Source: Planctomycetota bacterium (lineage in GTDB: Bacteria > Planctomycetota > JAJSAM01 > JAJVHW01). Taken from it: a DNA stretch of 51,086 bases. Shown here in pieces: positions 15,409 through 24,495 of this stretch. Positions within the stretch are counted from its first letter, which is position 1. The number at the start of each line of letters is the position of its first letter. A program made the translations under genes and the position numbers. The stretch lies in contig JAIOPE010000110.1 of assembly GCA_021414065.1 (NCBI GenBank), forward strand, positions 1 through 51,086, read 5' to 3'. Under the pieces are notes generated by a model. That model worked only from the letters and a program-made list of their open reading frames with translations, did not search any database and was not told the DNA's origin.

Positions 15409-16926
15409 ATGAAACTCCTCGAATGCGTCCCGAACTTCAGTGAAGGCCGACGTCCCGAGGTGATCGACGCCATCTGCGCCGAGATCACGTCGGTCCCGGG
15501 CATCGCCCTGCTCGGCCGGGAGATGGACGCGAGCCACAACCGCGCCGTGGTCACGTTCGTCGGCCCGCCGGAGGCCGCGCAGGAGGCCGCGATCCGCGCC
15601 ATGCGCCGCGCGTCGCAGTTGATCGACCTCCGCGAGCACAAAGGCGAGCACCCCCGGATGGGCGCCACCGACGTCGTCCCGTTCATCCCCCTCGGCGACG
15701 CCACGATGGCCGACGCCGTGGCCGCGGCGAACGTCGTCGCCGCCCGCGCCGCCGCCGAACTCTCGATCCCGACGTACCTCTACGCCGAGGCCGCGCGGCG
15801 CCCCGAGCGGGTCAAGCTCGCCGACGTGCGCAAGGGCGAGTTCGAAGGCCTCCGCGCCGAAGTCGGCGTCAACCCCGACCGCGCGCCCGACTTCGGCCCC
15901 GCCGCGGTCCACCCGTCGGCCGGCTGCACGGCCGTCGGCGCGCGCTTCTTCCTCATCGCATTCAACGTGAACCTCGCCACCGACGACGTGGCGCTCGCGA
16001 AGCGCATCTCGAAGGAGATCCGCGAGAAGGACGGCGGCCTCCCGGGCGTGCAGGCGATGGGCTTCCACCTCGGCGACCGCAACATCGCGCAGGTCTCGAT
16101 GAACCTGCTCGACTACCGGAAGACGTCCCCCGGCCGTGTGTTCGAGGAAGTCCGCGCCCGCGCCGAGGCAGCCGGCGTGAAAGTGCTCGAGAGCGAGATG
16201 ATCGGGCTCGTCCCGCAAGCCGCCGTGAATCAGGCGTTCGTGGACATGGCGAAGCCGCGGGGCTGGACGGGCGCCGAGATCATCGAGTCCCACCTGCGCA
16301 CCGAGCCGATGGACGCGTGCGCTCCGTTCCTCGCGGTGCTCGCGAGCGACGCGCCGACCCCCGGCGGCGGCTCGGCTGCGGCTCTCGCCGGAGCCGCCGG
16401 CGCGGCCCTCGTCACGATGGTCTGCAACCTCACGATCGGCCGCGAGAAGTACGCCGCGGCCGATGCCGAGTTGCGCGTCGTCCGCGAGCGCGCGTCGCGC
16501 CTCCAGGAGAAGCTGCACGCGATGATCCGCCGCGACGCAGCGTCGTACGAGAGCTACATGCTCGCGATGAAGCTCCCGAAGGCCACGCCCGAGGAGAAGG
16601 CCGCGCGCAAGGAAGCCATGGGCCGCGCGGCCGTCATCGCCGCAGAGACCCCGCTCGAGACGATGTCCCTCGCCGCCGAGGTGATCGACCTCTCCGCGGT
16701 CGTCGTGCGCAAGGGCAACCCGAACGCCGCCTCCGACGGCGCCGTCGCCGCATTGCTCGGCCGCGCTGCCGTCCGCGGCGCCCACATGAACGTGCGCATC
16801 AACCTGCCGACCATCCAGGACGAGGCCGTCCGCGCATCGCTCGCCTCCCGCGCCGACGTGATCGCGAAGCGCACCGAAGACGCCGAGCGCGACGCGGTGG
16901 GAGCGACCGGCCTGGACAACGTGTGA
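15409..16926 (+). CDS. Bifunctional glutamate formiminotransferase / formiminotetrahydrofolate cyclodeaminase
   Basis: Moves the formimino group from formiminoglutamate to tetrahydrofolate and then releases ammonia to give methenyl-THF, linking histidine breakdown to the folate pool. Residues 1-300 are the two-part transferase (LLECVPNFSEGRRPEVI; GEHPRMGATDVVPF with His81 in the position of the catalytic His82 of the mammalian enzyme; GFHLGDRNIAQVSMNLLDY). Residues 310-505 are the cyclodeaminase (DAPTPGGGSAAALAGAAGAA; NPNAASDGAVAALLGRA; NVRINLPTIQDE). The 505-residue length is typical of the fused, mammalian-like form. No hut genes are next to it. The ATG is the first start with homology. Confidence 0.92.
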   Translation: MKLLECVPNFSEGRRPEVIDAICAEITSVPGIALLGREMDASHNRAVVTFVGPPEAAQEAAIRAMRRASQLIDLREHKGEHPRMGATDVVPFIPLGDATMADAVAAANVVAARAAAELSIPTYLYAEAARRPERVKLADVRKGEFEGLRAEVGVNPDRAPDFGPAAVHPSAGCTAVGARFFLIAFNVNLATDDVALAKRISKEIREKDGGLPGVQAMGFHLGDRNIAQVSMNLLDYRKTSPGRVFEEVRARAEAAGVKVLESEMIGLVPQAAVNQAFVDMAKPRGWTGAEIIESHLRTEPMDACAPFLAVLASDAPTPGGGSAAALAGAAGAALVTMVCNLTIGREKYAAADAELRVVRERASRLQEKLHAMIRRDAASYESYMLAMKLPKATPEEKAARKEAMGRAAVIAAETPLETMSLAAEVIDLSAVVVRKGNPNAASDGAVAALLGRAAVRGAHMNVRINLPTIQDEAVRASLASRADVIAKRTEDAERDAVGATGLDNV

Positions 16927-16996
16927 CGGGCGCCCGCGCCGGTCGTTGGATCCGGACGTGACCACGCGCGGCGCGTCGAGTGGTAGCGTGTCCCGA

Positions 16997-18637
16997 ATGC
17001 GACGCACTCCACTGATCGCGGCCTTCGTCGGTGGCGTCGCCGTCGGCGCGGCTGCGTGTCTCATCCTCGTGGAGACCGCGGCCCCACGGGCCGACGTCGA
17101 GACGCATGTTGCGACAGGCCTTGCGACAGGTGATCCGCGGGAGGCGGGAGCAGCCGTTGCGGGGTCGAGCGGGCGATCCGCGCACGGAGTCGCAGCGGGG
17201 TCGCCGTCGGAGCCCGGGGGTCCCGCTGACGCCTCACGCCCGAGACGCCCTCGCGCGGCCGTTGGGCTTGGGCGCGGCACCGACGCTGCGGGCGGCCGAG
17301 CCGACGACGGACCGCGGCGCGTGGACGGCGCCGTCCTTCCTGTCCTCCCCGAGCCGCCCGGTCCGGTCGTCCCGCAGGAGCAGGGTGACGTGCCGGACGA
17401 CGCCCCGCCCGCCGAGGAAGAGACGCCCGACTCCGTCAACCCGGCCGCCACGCAGGGACTCGCCCGCGCGCGTGCCGCGGCGGACGAAGCAGCGGTCGCG
17501 GGTCGCGTGGTGTCCGACACGTCGCTCGACGCGCTCGCGTCGTCCGGCGACGACGGCGACCGCGAGACGCTCATCGGGCTCGCGCTGGCGGCCGATCCGC
17601 CGCGAATCGACCGCCTGCTGAAGGTCGCGCGCGACACGAAGATCGGCGGCTCGTTGCGCGCGACGGCGCTCTACGCCGCGGTCGAAGCCGCCGAGGAAGA
17701 CGCTGGTGTCGGCGCCGCGGTGGCAGACCTTTCCGTCGATGCCGACGTCCTCGTGCGGCGCACGGCGATCGAGTTGTTCCCGAGAATCGGAGCCCGCGGA
17801 GCCGACCGCGCGATCCAGATCCTGCGCGCCGGCGACTACCCCGCTGAGTTCCTGGCCCCGCTGGCCCGCGCGGTCGCGATGTCGGAGAAGGCCCTCGACT
17901 TCCTGCTCGGCCCGTGCGACCCGGAGGCCGCGTTCGCTGTGATCGGCGCGCTCGCGGAGATGGATGCCGATGCGGTGAGCCCCGCGGCGAGGGAGAACCT
18001 CCTCGCACGCCTTCCCGACATCGTCCGGCCACTGCTCACCGCGCCCGAGATGTTGCTCCACACGGACGCCTTCGGCGCGTGCGCCGCGGGGGGCCACGCG
18101 ACGTTCCTCCGCGGCGTGGCCGTCAACTCGTCCCTCCCGACGGCGATCCGCCTGGCGGCCGCGTACGCAGAGATGGACGACGAGGCGTGCGCGGACGGCT
18201 GGCCGTCGCTCTTCGCGGGAGTCCTCGCCGACGGCCGCAACCCCGTCGAACTCCTGCGCGCAGTGCTCGATCGCGTGCCGTCGGAAGTGCTTGCCGACCC
18301 CGGCGTGCGCGCGTCCATCACGACGCTCGCCGAGTCGCATCCGAACGCGTGGCTCCGCGAGGAGGCTCGGGCGAAGCTCCAGATCGCGCCGACGTCCACG
18401 CCGGACAGCGTGCTGCGCGTGGTGAGCGCCGTCTACGGCAAGGACGGCGCCACGACCGACGTCACCGACGTGATCCGCTCGATGGTCGTCGGAGGCCGTC
18501 TCGTGGTGGAGGCGGGCAACGACCTCGCCGGCGACCCGCTCGTCGGTGTCGTGAAGGACCTCGCCGTCACGTACGTGTGGAAGGGCGAGCGCCGCACGCG
18601 GACCATCCACGAGTACGAGGTCCTGACGCTGCCGTAG
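16997..18637 (+). CDS. Membrane-anchored helical-repeat protein with DUF3395-like C-terminal domain
   Basis: 546 residues. An N-terminal anchor (TPLIAAFVGGVAVGAAACLI) is followed by about 110 residues of low-complexity Gly/Pro/Asp/Arg-rich spacer, then about 300 residues of helical HEAT-like repeats (ALYAAVEAAEEDAGVGAA; LVRRTAIELFPRIGARGADR). The last 65 residues (VVSAVYGKDGATTDVTDVIR, then GRLVVEAGNDLAGDPLVGVV, then KDLAVTYVWKGERR) have the pattern YGxxxxxxDVTxxV...GDPxxGxxKxLxVxY known from the DUF3395/DnaJC11 C-terminal domain and scattered bacterial proteins. The ATG lies just upstream of the anchor. Its function is unknown; it is probably anchored in the inner membrane facing outward. 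Confidence 0.6.
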   Translation: MRRTPLIAAFVGGVAVGAAACLILVETAAPRADVETHVATGLATGDPREAGAAVAGSSGRSAHGVAAGSPSEPGGPADASRPRRPRAAVGLGRGTDAAGGRADDGPRRVDGAVLPVLPEPPGPVVPQEQGDVPDDAPPAEEETPDSVNPAATQGLARARAAADEAAVAGRVVSDTSLDALASSGDDGDRETLIGLALAADPPRIDRLLKVARDTKIGGSLRATALYAAVEAAEEDAGVGAAVADLSVDADVLVRRTAIELFPRIGARGADRAIQILRAGDYPAEFLAPLARAVAMSEKALDFLLGPCDPEAAFAVIGALAEMDADAVSPAARENLLARLPDIVRPLLTAPEMLLHTDAFGACAAGGHATFLRGVAVNSSLPTAIRLAAAYAEMDDEACADGWPSLFAGVLADGRNPVELLRAVLDRVPSEVLADPGVRASITTLAESHPNAWLREEARAKLQIAPTSTPDSVLRVVSAVYGKDGATTDVTDVIRSMVVGGRLVVEAGNDLAGDPLVGVVKDLAVTYVWKGERRTRTIHEYEVLTLP

Positions 18638-18674
18638 TCGCGGGGAGGCTGGCGAGCCGCCGAGCGCGACGCGG

Positions 18675-18704
18675 TTGGGGCGACGGGTCGGGACCGGGTA
18701 CGAT
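18675..18704 (+). promoter_or_regulatory. Candidate sigma-70-like promoter for the propeller/peptidase gene
   Basis: TTGGGG (18675-18680) and TACGAT (18699-18704) are separated by 18 nt and lie 38 nt before the ATG. The GC-rich background makes chance matches possible. Confidence 0.35.
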
Positions 18705-18742
18705 GTGCCGGGCGCCGCTCCGGCGTCCGGAAGAGGGGCCCC

Positions 18743-21676
18743 ATGGTTCGCGTTCAGACGCTCCGCACGTCGCTGTTCACCGCGGGACTCGCCTTGGCGC
18801 TGGCGCAAGCAACGATCGCAGGTGCGCCCGACGCACTCGCCGAGGACACCGTCGCCGCGCGTGAGTGGGAGCAGGAGGGCGGCGGGCCCGACCACGCCTG
18901 CACGTCCACGATGGTGCCCGTCGCCGGTCCGCCGATCGTGGCTTGGACGCAGGCGCTCCCCGGGCCCATCCTCTCCGAGCCCGTCGCATCGAACGGCGTC
19001 GTGTATCTCGTCGTGGCGAACAAGGACAACGCGGAGCTGGTCGCGTACCGGGCAGCCGACGGAACGCGCGCGGCGACCCGGGTGATCGGCAGCTCGTTCT
19101 CGACCTTCCGTGTCGCTGTGTCGCGCGGCGTAGCGATCGTGAACGCCGACGGCGTGCGCGGCTTCCCGCTCCGAGCGGACGGGTTCGCGCTGGGCTGGCG
19201 CAGTCCGACGCCGGCGACGAACGGAATGGTGGTGCAGGACGGCGTGATCTTCGCGGGGTCGCCGAAGAGCATCATCCGGCTCTCCGCTTCGAACGGGAAA
19301 ATGCTGGAAGAACGCATCTGCGTGGGAGGCGGGTCGATCGGCGGCATCGTCCTCTGCGACGTGTCCGAGCCCGGAGGCGCAGCCGAATCCCAGATCTCCT
19401 ACGTCCGAGACGGCTACAAGGAGCGCGTCACTGCGAGATTCGCGGTGACCGCCCGCGCGGCGATCAACGCGAAGGGCGGGATCGACGATCCGATCGAACA
19501 TCTGACGGACCTCGTGCTCACGCCGGGCGACGCGCGCTGGGAAGCGTTCGTGCGGGTGACGAAGCGCGCGAATCCCTACATCGACCCGAGCGCCCTCTTC
19601 GTGCTCGGGCCCGGATACCCGGCCGCGAGCGGGCCGGATGCCCCGTCGGCCGTGATATCGGTCTCGGGGAGGGACGTGTCGCTCTGCTCCATCGCCACGC
19701 GCCCCGCGGTGGCCGACGGACGCATCCACGGGTTCAACGCGCAGGGCGCGCTCATCGCCGTCGAGGCGGACGGCACGTACTACACGCTGATCGAGCCGGG
19801 GACGCTCCCGAAGGGCGCGCGCATGGGACCGGCGACTCTCGTCGGGACGGTGCTCTGCTTCGGGAACTGGGCGGTGGACAAGGACTCGAAGCGCGTGCTG
19901 TGGACCGTTCCGGAGATCGACCCCGCGTCGCCGGCCATTCCCGTCGCCGACGGGCGACTCGTCGTCGTCGATGCGGACGGCCCGGCGACGTTCCGGCTCG
20001 TGTGCCTCGCGGACCCGAGCGTCGCAGCACCGCCGACCGCGGCGCCTTCGGCCGCAGCGTCGGCCGCCGCGCCGCGGCCCCCGTCGCCTGACGGACTCGA
20101 CGGGCTGATCCTCGCGGATGGGACCATCGTGGCGGGCCAGGTCGAGAAGTTGCCCACGGGGCCGCTCCGGCTCACGCCGACGAGCGGACCGGCGCGGGAG
20201 TTCGCGGTGGACGCCGTGTCCGTGGCGCTCGCGAAGGGCGCGGTGGTCCACCGAGGCGAGCAGTTCGGGGCGTTCGACGCGTGGGACGAGCGGCTGCGGG
20301 CCGAGGCGGCGGACGTGTTCGAGGGCCTCGCCCGGAAGGCCGCGAGCGAGCGGCTCTTCGCGACTACGCGGCGTCTCGCGGAGGCCGCGAAGTCGTTCGG
20401 ACTCGACGATGCGCGCTCGCGTCAGATCGACAGCGCGATGGCCGGATTCACTGAGGCGGCGAACGCGGCCGCCAAGGATCTGCGCTACGTCAAGCTCGAG
20501 GACGAGGCGCGGACGAAGCTCCGCGGCCAGGCCCTCGCGGCCTCGGCGTGGCTCGCGGACCGAGGCCTCCCCGCGGCCGCCGCCGCGGCAATCCAGCTCG
20601 CGGAACGGTTCCGGTCCGACGCCGCAGACTCGGAGACGCGCGCCGCGGGCCTCGTCCCGCCGTCGTTCCCGTGGAAGTCGGAGCGCGACGCAGGTGCGCG
20701 CTGGATCCGATGGTCCGGAGCGATCCTCGCGTCCGGCGCGGAGTTCATCCCGCCCGACGATGCGGCGTGGGGCCGCATCCGGGGTGAGCAGGCGTGGCGC
20801 CTCGGCACGATCGGGTTCCGGACGCGGAATCTGCTCCTCTTCTCGCGGTGCCAGGACGTTGACGTCGTCGGACCGTGCCTCCGGAACGGCGAGGGCGCGA
20901 TCCGCGCGCTCGACGAGCTCTTCCGCGGCGGCGTGGCGTCCGCGATCCGCAACGACGCCGACCGCCTCGAAGTGCGGGTACACGCGAATCGCGAGGAGTA
21001 TCTCGCCGAGCGGCCGCCGACGGGCGGCGGCGCGATCGGCTGGTCGGCCGGGTACTACTCCCCCGGGGAGAACGTCTCGCGGTTCTACGTCCCGACAGGC
21101 GCCGAGACCGAGGCCGCTCGCGGGCGATCGCTCTTCAAGGTGCTGACGCACGAGCTCACCCACCACTACGTCGAACGACGCTGGACGGGCGGCGATCGCT
21201 CGGGCGGGCGGAGCCCCGGCTACTGGGTCGTCGAGGGGATCGCCGAGTTCGTCGAGGACCAGACCGTCGAGATGGGCCGGCGCGGCCTGCGTTTCGACGA
21301 CACCACGGTGGAGTCGCTCGACAGCTCCGCGCAACTCGAAGCGGCCGGGCTCCTCCTCCGTCCGGTCGGGCGCTTCCTCGACCTCTCCTACGGGGAGTTC
21401 GTGGCGCTCGGCGACACGCCGGAGTACGAGGTGAAGCTGCGCAACACGCTCGTCACCTACAAGCTCTCGAAGATCTCGATCTTCTACCGCGAGTCGGCGG
21501 CGCTCGTGTTCTGGCTGATGCACCGCCGCGGCCCCGAGGGCAGGGCTGCGCTGCTCGGCGCGATTCGCGACTACTACGCGGGGAAGGCGCGGCCCGGCGG
21601 CTGGGCGGCGCTCGGATTCAAGGACGCCGAGTCGTTCGAGCGGGAGTTCCGGGCGTTCCTGAAGTCGCTCCGATGA
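18743..21676 (+). CDS. Exported beta-propeller protein with C-terminal HExxH metallopeptidase-like domain
   Basis: 977 residues. After a signal peptide (SLFTAGLALALAQATIAGAP) comes a region with PQQ-propeller-like strands (IVAWTQALPGPILSEPVASN; GVVYLVVANKDNAELVAYRA), an Ala/Pro linker near residues 430-450, a helical segment, and a C-terminal domain with LTHELTHHYVERRW (His803, Glu804, His807) and the downstream GYWVVEGIAEFVED, whose Glu831 or Glu835 may be the third zinc ligand. This resembles gluzincin-like DUF1570-type domains of planctomycetes. The catalytic motif is intact, so a secreted zinc protease is likely; its substrate is unknown. Fusion to a propeller suggests recognition of a protein or polymer target. 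It converges on pgsA with a 9-bp gap. Confidence 0.75.
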   Translation: MVRVQTLRTSLFTAGLALALAQATIAGAPDALAEDTVAAREWEQEGGGPDHACTSTMVPVAGPPIVAWTQALPGPILSEPVASNGVVYLVVANKDNAELVAYRAADGTRAATRVIGSSFSTFRVAVSRGVAIVNADGVRGFPLRADGFALGWRSPTPATNGMVVQDGVIFAGSPKSIIRLSASNGKMLEERICVGGGSIGGIVLCDVSEPGGAAESQISYVRDGYKERVTARFAVTARAAINAKGGIDDPIEHLTDLVLTPGDARWEAFVRVTKRANPYIDPSALFVLGPGYPAASGPDAPSAVISVSGRDVSLCSIATRPAVADGRIHGFNAQGALIAVEADGTYYTLIEPGTLPKGARMGPATLVGTVLCFGNWAVDKDSKRVLWTVPEIDPASPAIPVADGRLVVVDADGPATFRLVCLADPSVAAPPTAAPSAAASAAAPRPPSPDGLDGLILADGTIVAGQVEKLPTGPLRLTPTSGPAREFAVDAVSVALAKGAVVHRGEQFGAFDAWDERLRAEAADVFEGLARKAASERLFATTRRLAEAAKSFGLDDARSRQIDSAMAGFTEAANAAAKDLRYVKLEDEARTKLRGQALAASAWLADRGLPAAAAAAIQLAERFRSDAADSETRAAGLVPPSFPWKSERDAGARWIRWSGAILASGAEFIPPDDAAWGRIRGEQAWRLGTIGFRTRNLLLFSRCQDVDVVGPCLRNGEGAIRALDELFRGGVASAIRNDADRLEVRVHANREEYLAERPPTGGGAIGWSAGYYSPGENVSRFYVPTGAETEAARGRSLFKVLTHELTHHYVERRWTGGDRSGGRSPGYWVVEGIAEFVEDQTVEMGRRGLRFDDTTVESLDSSAQLEAAGLLLRPVGRFLDLSYGEFVALGDTPEYEVKLRNTLVTYKLSKISIFYRESAALVFWLMHRRGPEGRAALLGAIRDYYAGKARPGGWAALGFKDAESFEREFRAFLKSLR

Positions 21677-21685
21677 CGCCCGGTC

Positions 21686-22249
21686 TCACGCGTCGAGCGA
21701 GCGCAGGACCTTTCGGTTGCCCCACAGGTAGTCCACGAGCGACCACACGGTGACGAGCGACACGTAGACCATCACGGCGCGGGACACTTCCTTCACTTCG
21801 GCGAGCGACATCCCGAGGCGGTCGTGGACGCACGCCGCGAGCAGGATCGTGATGATCGCCACGCCCTGGACGATGGCCTTCACCTTGCCGGCGAAGCGGG
21901 CGGAGACGATCACCCCCTGGCTGGCGGCGAGCACGCGGATCGTCGAGACGATGGAGTCGCGCCAGAAGATCGGGGCCACGGCCCACACCGACGCGTAGCC
22001 CGCGACGAGGAATGCGAGGAACACCGTGAACCGGCTGATCGAGTCGGCAAGGGGGTCGAGGATCTTCCCGAGCTGGCTCGTCTGCTCGAAGCGACGGGCG
22101 ATGTAGCCGTCCACCATGTCGGTCACTTCGAAGAAGATCGCGAGCGCGAGCGCCCAGCGCACCCCGGCCTCGGAATCGGCGAGGAACGCCCACAGAAACG
22201 CCGGGGCGAGGCACATCCGCGACATCGTGACCAGGTTGGCAAGCTTCAC
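21686..22249 (-). CDS. pgsA: CDP-alcohol phosphatidyltransferase, probable phosphatidylglycerophosphate synthase
   Basis: Makes phosphatidylglycerol phosphate from CDP-diacylglycerol and glycerol 3-phosphate in the inner membrane. The 187-residue protein has the family signature DxxDGxxARxxxxxxxxGxxxDxxxD (DMVDGYIARRFEQTSQLGK, then ILDPLADS) and several membrane helices. The GTG start was chosen because the first helix (KLANLVTMSRMCLAPAFLW) begins right after it and upstream residues are not membrane-like. Phosphatidylserine synthase shares the fold, so the substrate is likely but not certain. Its upstream region is shared with the divergent methyltransferase gene. Confidence 0.85.
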   Translation of the reverse strand: MKLANLVTMSRMCLAPAFLWAFLADSEAGVRWALALAIFFEVTDMVDGYIARRFEQTSQLGKILDPLADSISRFTVFLAFLVAGYASVWAVAPIFWRDSIVSTIRVLAASQGVIVSARFAGKVKAIVQGVAIITILLAACVHDRLGMSLAEVKEVSRAVMVYVSLVTVWSLVDYLWGNRKVLRSLDA

Positions 22250-22434
22250 CCGGCGGAGGATAGTGGCCGCTCCGACGCAAGGGGCACCTTTGGGCGATCC
22301 ACGCCGGACCGTCCGCGGGCTGCGGCAGGTCGTTGCCGTTCGACGGGGTGACGCCGTTCCCGAAGACAGACTGTCCCCCCACCGGGCTACGCTCTGCCCC
22401 GGGAGACTGGAGCAGCCCGAGATCGGAGATCCCC

Positions 22435-23610
22435 ATGGTCCTTCCACACACCGCAAACCGGGTGGTGGGCCTGTTCGCTGGCATCGGCGGCGTCGAGGTC
22501 GGCCTCGCGCGCGCCGGATTCTCGACCGAGTTCCTTTGTGAGATCGACGAAGCCGCCGGCGCGGTGATCGCCGCGCGATTCCCTGGCGTGCCCCTGCATC
22601 GAGACGTCTGCGACCTAGTCTCCGTCCCGTCTTGCGACGTGCTCGTCGCTGGGTTTCCCTGTCAGGACCTGAGCCAGGCGGGGCGGACTGCCGGGATCGA
22701 CGGCGCGAAGTCCGGTCTTGTGCAGCATGTGTTCCGGCTCCTCCGGAGCGCGAACCCGCGGTGGTTGGTGTTGGAGAACGTCCCGTTCATGCTCGCGCTC
22801 GACCGCGGATCGGCGATGCGTCGGCTGACGACCGAACTTGCGTCGCTCGGCTATCGCTGGGCGTATCGCGTCGTCGATAGCCGCGCCTTCGGGCTGCCTC
22901 AGCGACGACAGCGAGTCTTCCTGGTTGCATCCCGCACTGAGGCGCCGTGGGACGTGGTGCTCGCGGATGAGGCGACCGAGCCCCCGGAACGCGACGCCTG
23001 CGGCCACGCATGCGGCTTCTACTGGACCGAGGGCGTTCGCGGGCTGGGCTGGGCAGCCGATGCGGTTCCCACTCTCAAGGGGGGATCGACGATTGGCATC
23101 CCATCGCCGCCGGCGATCTGGATGCCCGATGGGCGTGTCGTGACGCCGCACATCCGTGACGCTGAGCGCCTCCAGGGCTTCGAGGCCGGCTGGACCGAGC
23201 CTGCCGACGCGGTGGGGAAGCGCCGCGCAGGCACGCGCTGGAAACTCGTCGGCAACGCTGTGAGTTCGCCAGTGTTCGAGTGGCTCGGCGGGCGACTTGC
23301 GAAGCCTGGGACGTACGACTGTTCGGCGGACCGGCCGTTCACGGGAAGCGGGGCTTGGCCGCGAGCCGCATGGGGGGACGGAGGCGTCGTCTATGCATCG
23401 GAGCGCTCTAGGTGGCCTGTCCGTCGGCCGCGGCCCCATCTGGCGGAGTTCTTGAAGTCGCCCACTCGGCCGCTGTCCGAGCGCGCCACGGCCGGGTTCT
23501 TGACTCGGACCCGGCGAAGTTCGTTGCGCTTTCCCCCCGGGTTCCTGGACGCACTCGAAGCTCACCTGGTTCTGATGCGGCAGGATGTCGCGGAGGCAGT
23601 CGTTCGATGA
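22435..23610 (+). CDS. DNA (cytosine-5) methyltransferase
   Basis: Transfers methyl from S-adenosylmethionine to C5 of cytosine in a specific DNA site. The conserved motifs are in order in the 391-residue protein: I (GLFAGIGGVEVGLARAG), IV (GFPCQDLSQAGR, catalytic Cys76), VI (ENVPF, 114-118), VIII (QRRQRVF, 156-162), and IX/X (RLQGF and WKLVGNAVSSPV). The variable target-recognition region lies about residues 190-260. The tail after motif X (about 85 residues) is longer than usual. Its stop overlaps the start of a probable restriction enzyme (ATGA), so it is best read as the modification half of a type II system. A free-standing regulatory methylase is less likely. The target sequence cannot be read from the protein. 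Confidence 0.93.
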   Translation: MVLPHTANRVVGLFAGIGGVEVGLARAGFSTEFLCEIDEAAGAVIAARFPGVPLHRDVCDLVSVPSCDVLVAGFPCQDLSQAGRTAGIDGAKSGLVQHVFRLLRSANPRWLVLENVPFMLALDRGSAMRRLTTELASLGYRWAYRVVDSRAFGLPQRRQRVFLVASRTEAPWDVVLADEATEPPERDACGHACGFYWTEGVRGLGWAADAVPTLKGGSTIGIPSPPAIWMPDGRVVTPHIRDAERLQGFEAGWTEPADAVGKRRAGTRWKLVGNAVSSPVFEWLGGRLAKPGTYDCSADRPFTGSGAWPRAAWGDGGVVYASERSRWPVRRPRPHLAEFLKSPTRPLSERATAGFLTRTRRSSLRFPPGFLDALEAHLVLMRQDVAEAVVR

Positions 23611-24341
23611 CACCGACGAACAAGGATAAGGACGCGGTACTTCGCGCCGCGATTACGGGACTCCCACGACCGGATCCGGCGGCCGGTCAGGCTGCGTGGA
23701 AGAACTATGCGGAGGCGCTCTCGAATCGGATTGCACAGGCATTCGCGGATGTCCTCCGCAACCGCTTCTCTCACATTCTCCCCAGCGCGGACGGCGCCGG
23801 ACACGAGTCGCGAGCTCGTGGCGCGAAGGGCATGAAGCGTCTGGACGTGAACTACAGCACGCCGGCGCACGGGCTCGGGCTCGGCGTGTCGATCAAGACA
23901 ATCAACAAGCGAGACCCGAAGCAGGGGCACTACTGCAAGAACTTCAGCCGCATCGATGGAGAACTCCGGGCGGAAGCTACGGATTATCATCGGCGTCAAC
24001 CGTACGCGGTGCTCGTCGCAGTTCTCTTCCTGCCGTTCGATGCCTGCCAGGACGGCAGAGGATCCTCGCCGTCGTCATTCGGATCGGCCGTCAAGCACTT
24101 CTTCCCGCGCAACCACCGCGAGAAGCCGACCGACGACGCGGATGGGTTCGAGCGACTGTTCGTGGGCCTGTACTCGTCCGACGGCGCCACGACCTTCATC
24201 GACGTTAACTCGCGCCCGCCGCGCCAGGGTCCGCCGCGGCCGACCGACGCTCTGTCGTTCCCCGACTTGATCGATGCGCTGGTCGAGGAGTACGAGAATC
24301 GTAACCACTCGAAGTTCCTGTTCGACGACGGGCAACCGTAG
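23607..24341 (+). CDS. Probable type II restriction endonuclease (PD-(D/E)xK-like)
   Basis: 244 residues, coupled to the methyltransferase by a 4-nt overlap. I do not recognise a specific family. A plausible PD-(D/E)xK core is seen: KRLDVNYSTP (Asp80), then GLGLGVSIKTIN (Ser95-x-Lys97), followed by the helix with DGELRAEATDYHRRQP and a hydrophobic strand (AVLVAVLFLPFD). Spacing of the acidic residue and the SxK pair fits restriction enzymes in which the E is replaced. Third codon positions carry more A and T than neighbouring housekeeping genes, suggesting transfer. An alternative is another nuclease or an accessory protein of the methylase. Confidence 0.6.
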   Translation: MTPTNKDKDAVLRAAITGLPRPDPAAGQAAWKNYAEALSNRIAQAFADVLRNRFSHILPSADGAGHESRARGAKGMKRLDVNYSTPAHGLGLGVSIKTINKRDPKQGHYCKNFSRIDGELRAEATDYHRRQPYAVLVAVLFLPFDACQDGRGSSPSSFGSAVKHFFPRNHREKPTDDADGFERLFVGLYSSDGATTFIDVNSRPPRQGPPRPTDALSFPDLIDALVEEYENRNHSKFLFDDGQP

Positions 24342-24495
24342 GCGCCGCGTCCGGGCGCGGGCCGAAGCGTCATCGGGTCGGCGAAGAAGTGAGAGAGTGC
24401 GCCCCGCCCGGCCCACCCACACCGGGCCGGACCCCCGCCCGCGCCCCGAACTTGATTGCACGGGATGGGGCCCCGGATCGTCCAATGGGTCACCC

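Noticed and set aside
16881..18690. About 32-nt similarity between the end of the formiminotransferase gene (near 16881) and the gap near 18658
   Set aside because: Shared GCCGAGCGCGACGCGGT and a few more bases; too short and too GC-rich to separate from chance or a trivial duplication.
17234..21523. 1429-residue open frame on the minus strand
   Set aside because: It is antisense to two well-supported genes, is extremely rich in Arg, Glu, His and Asp, and has no recognisable domain: a typical shadow frame of high-GC coding DNA.
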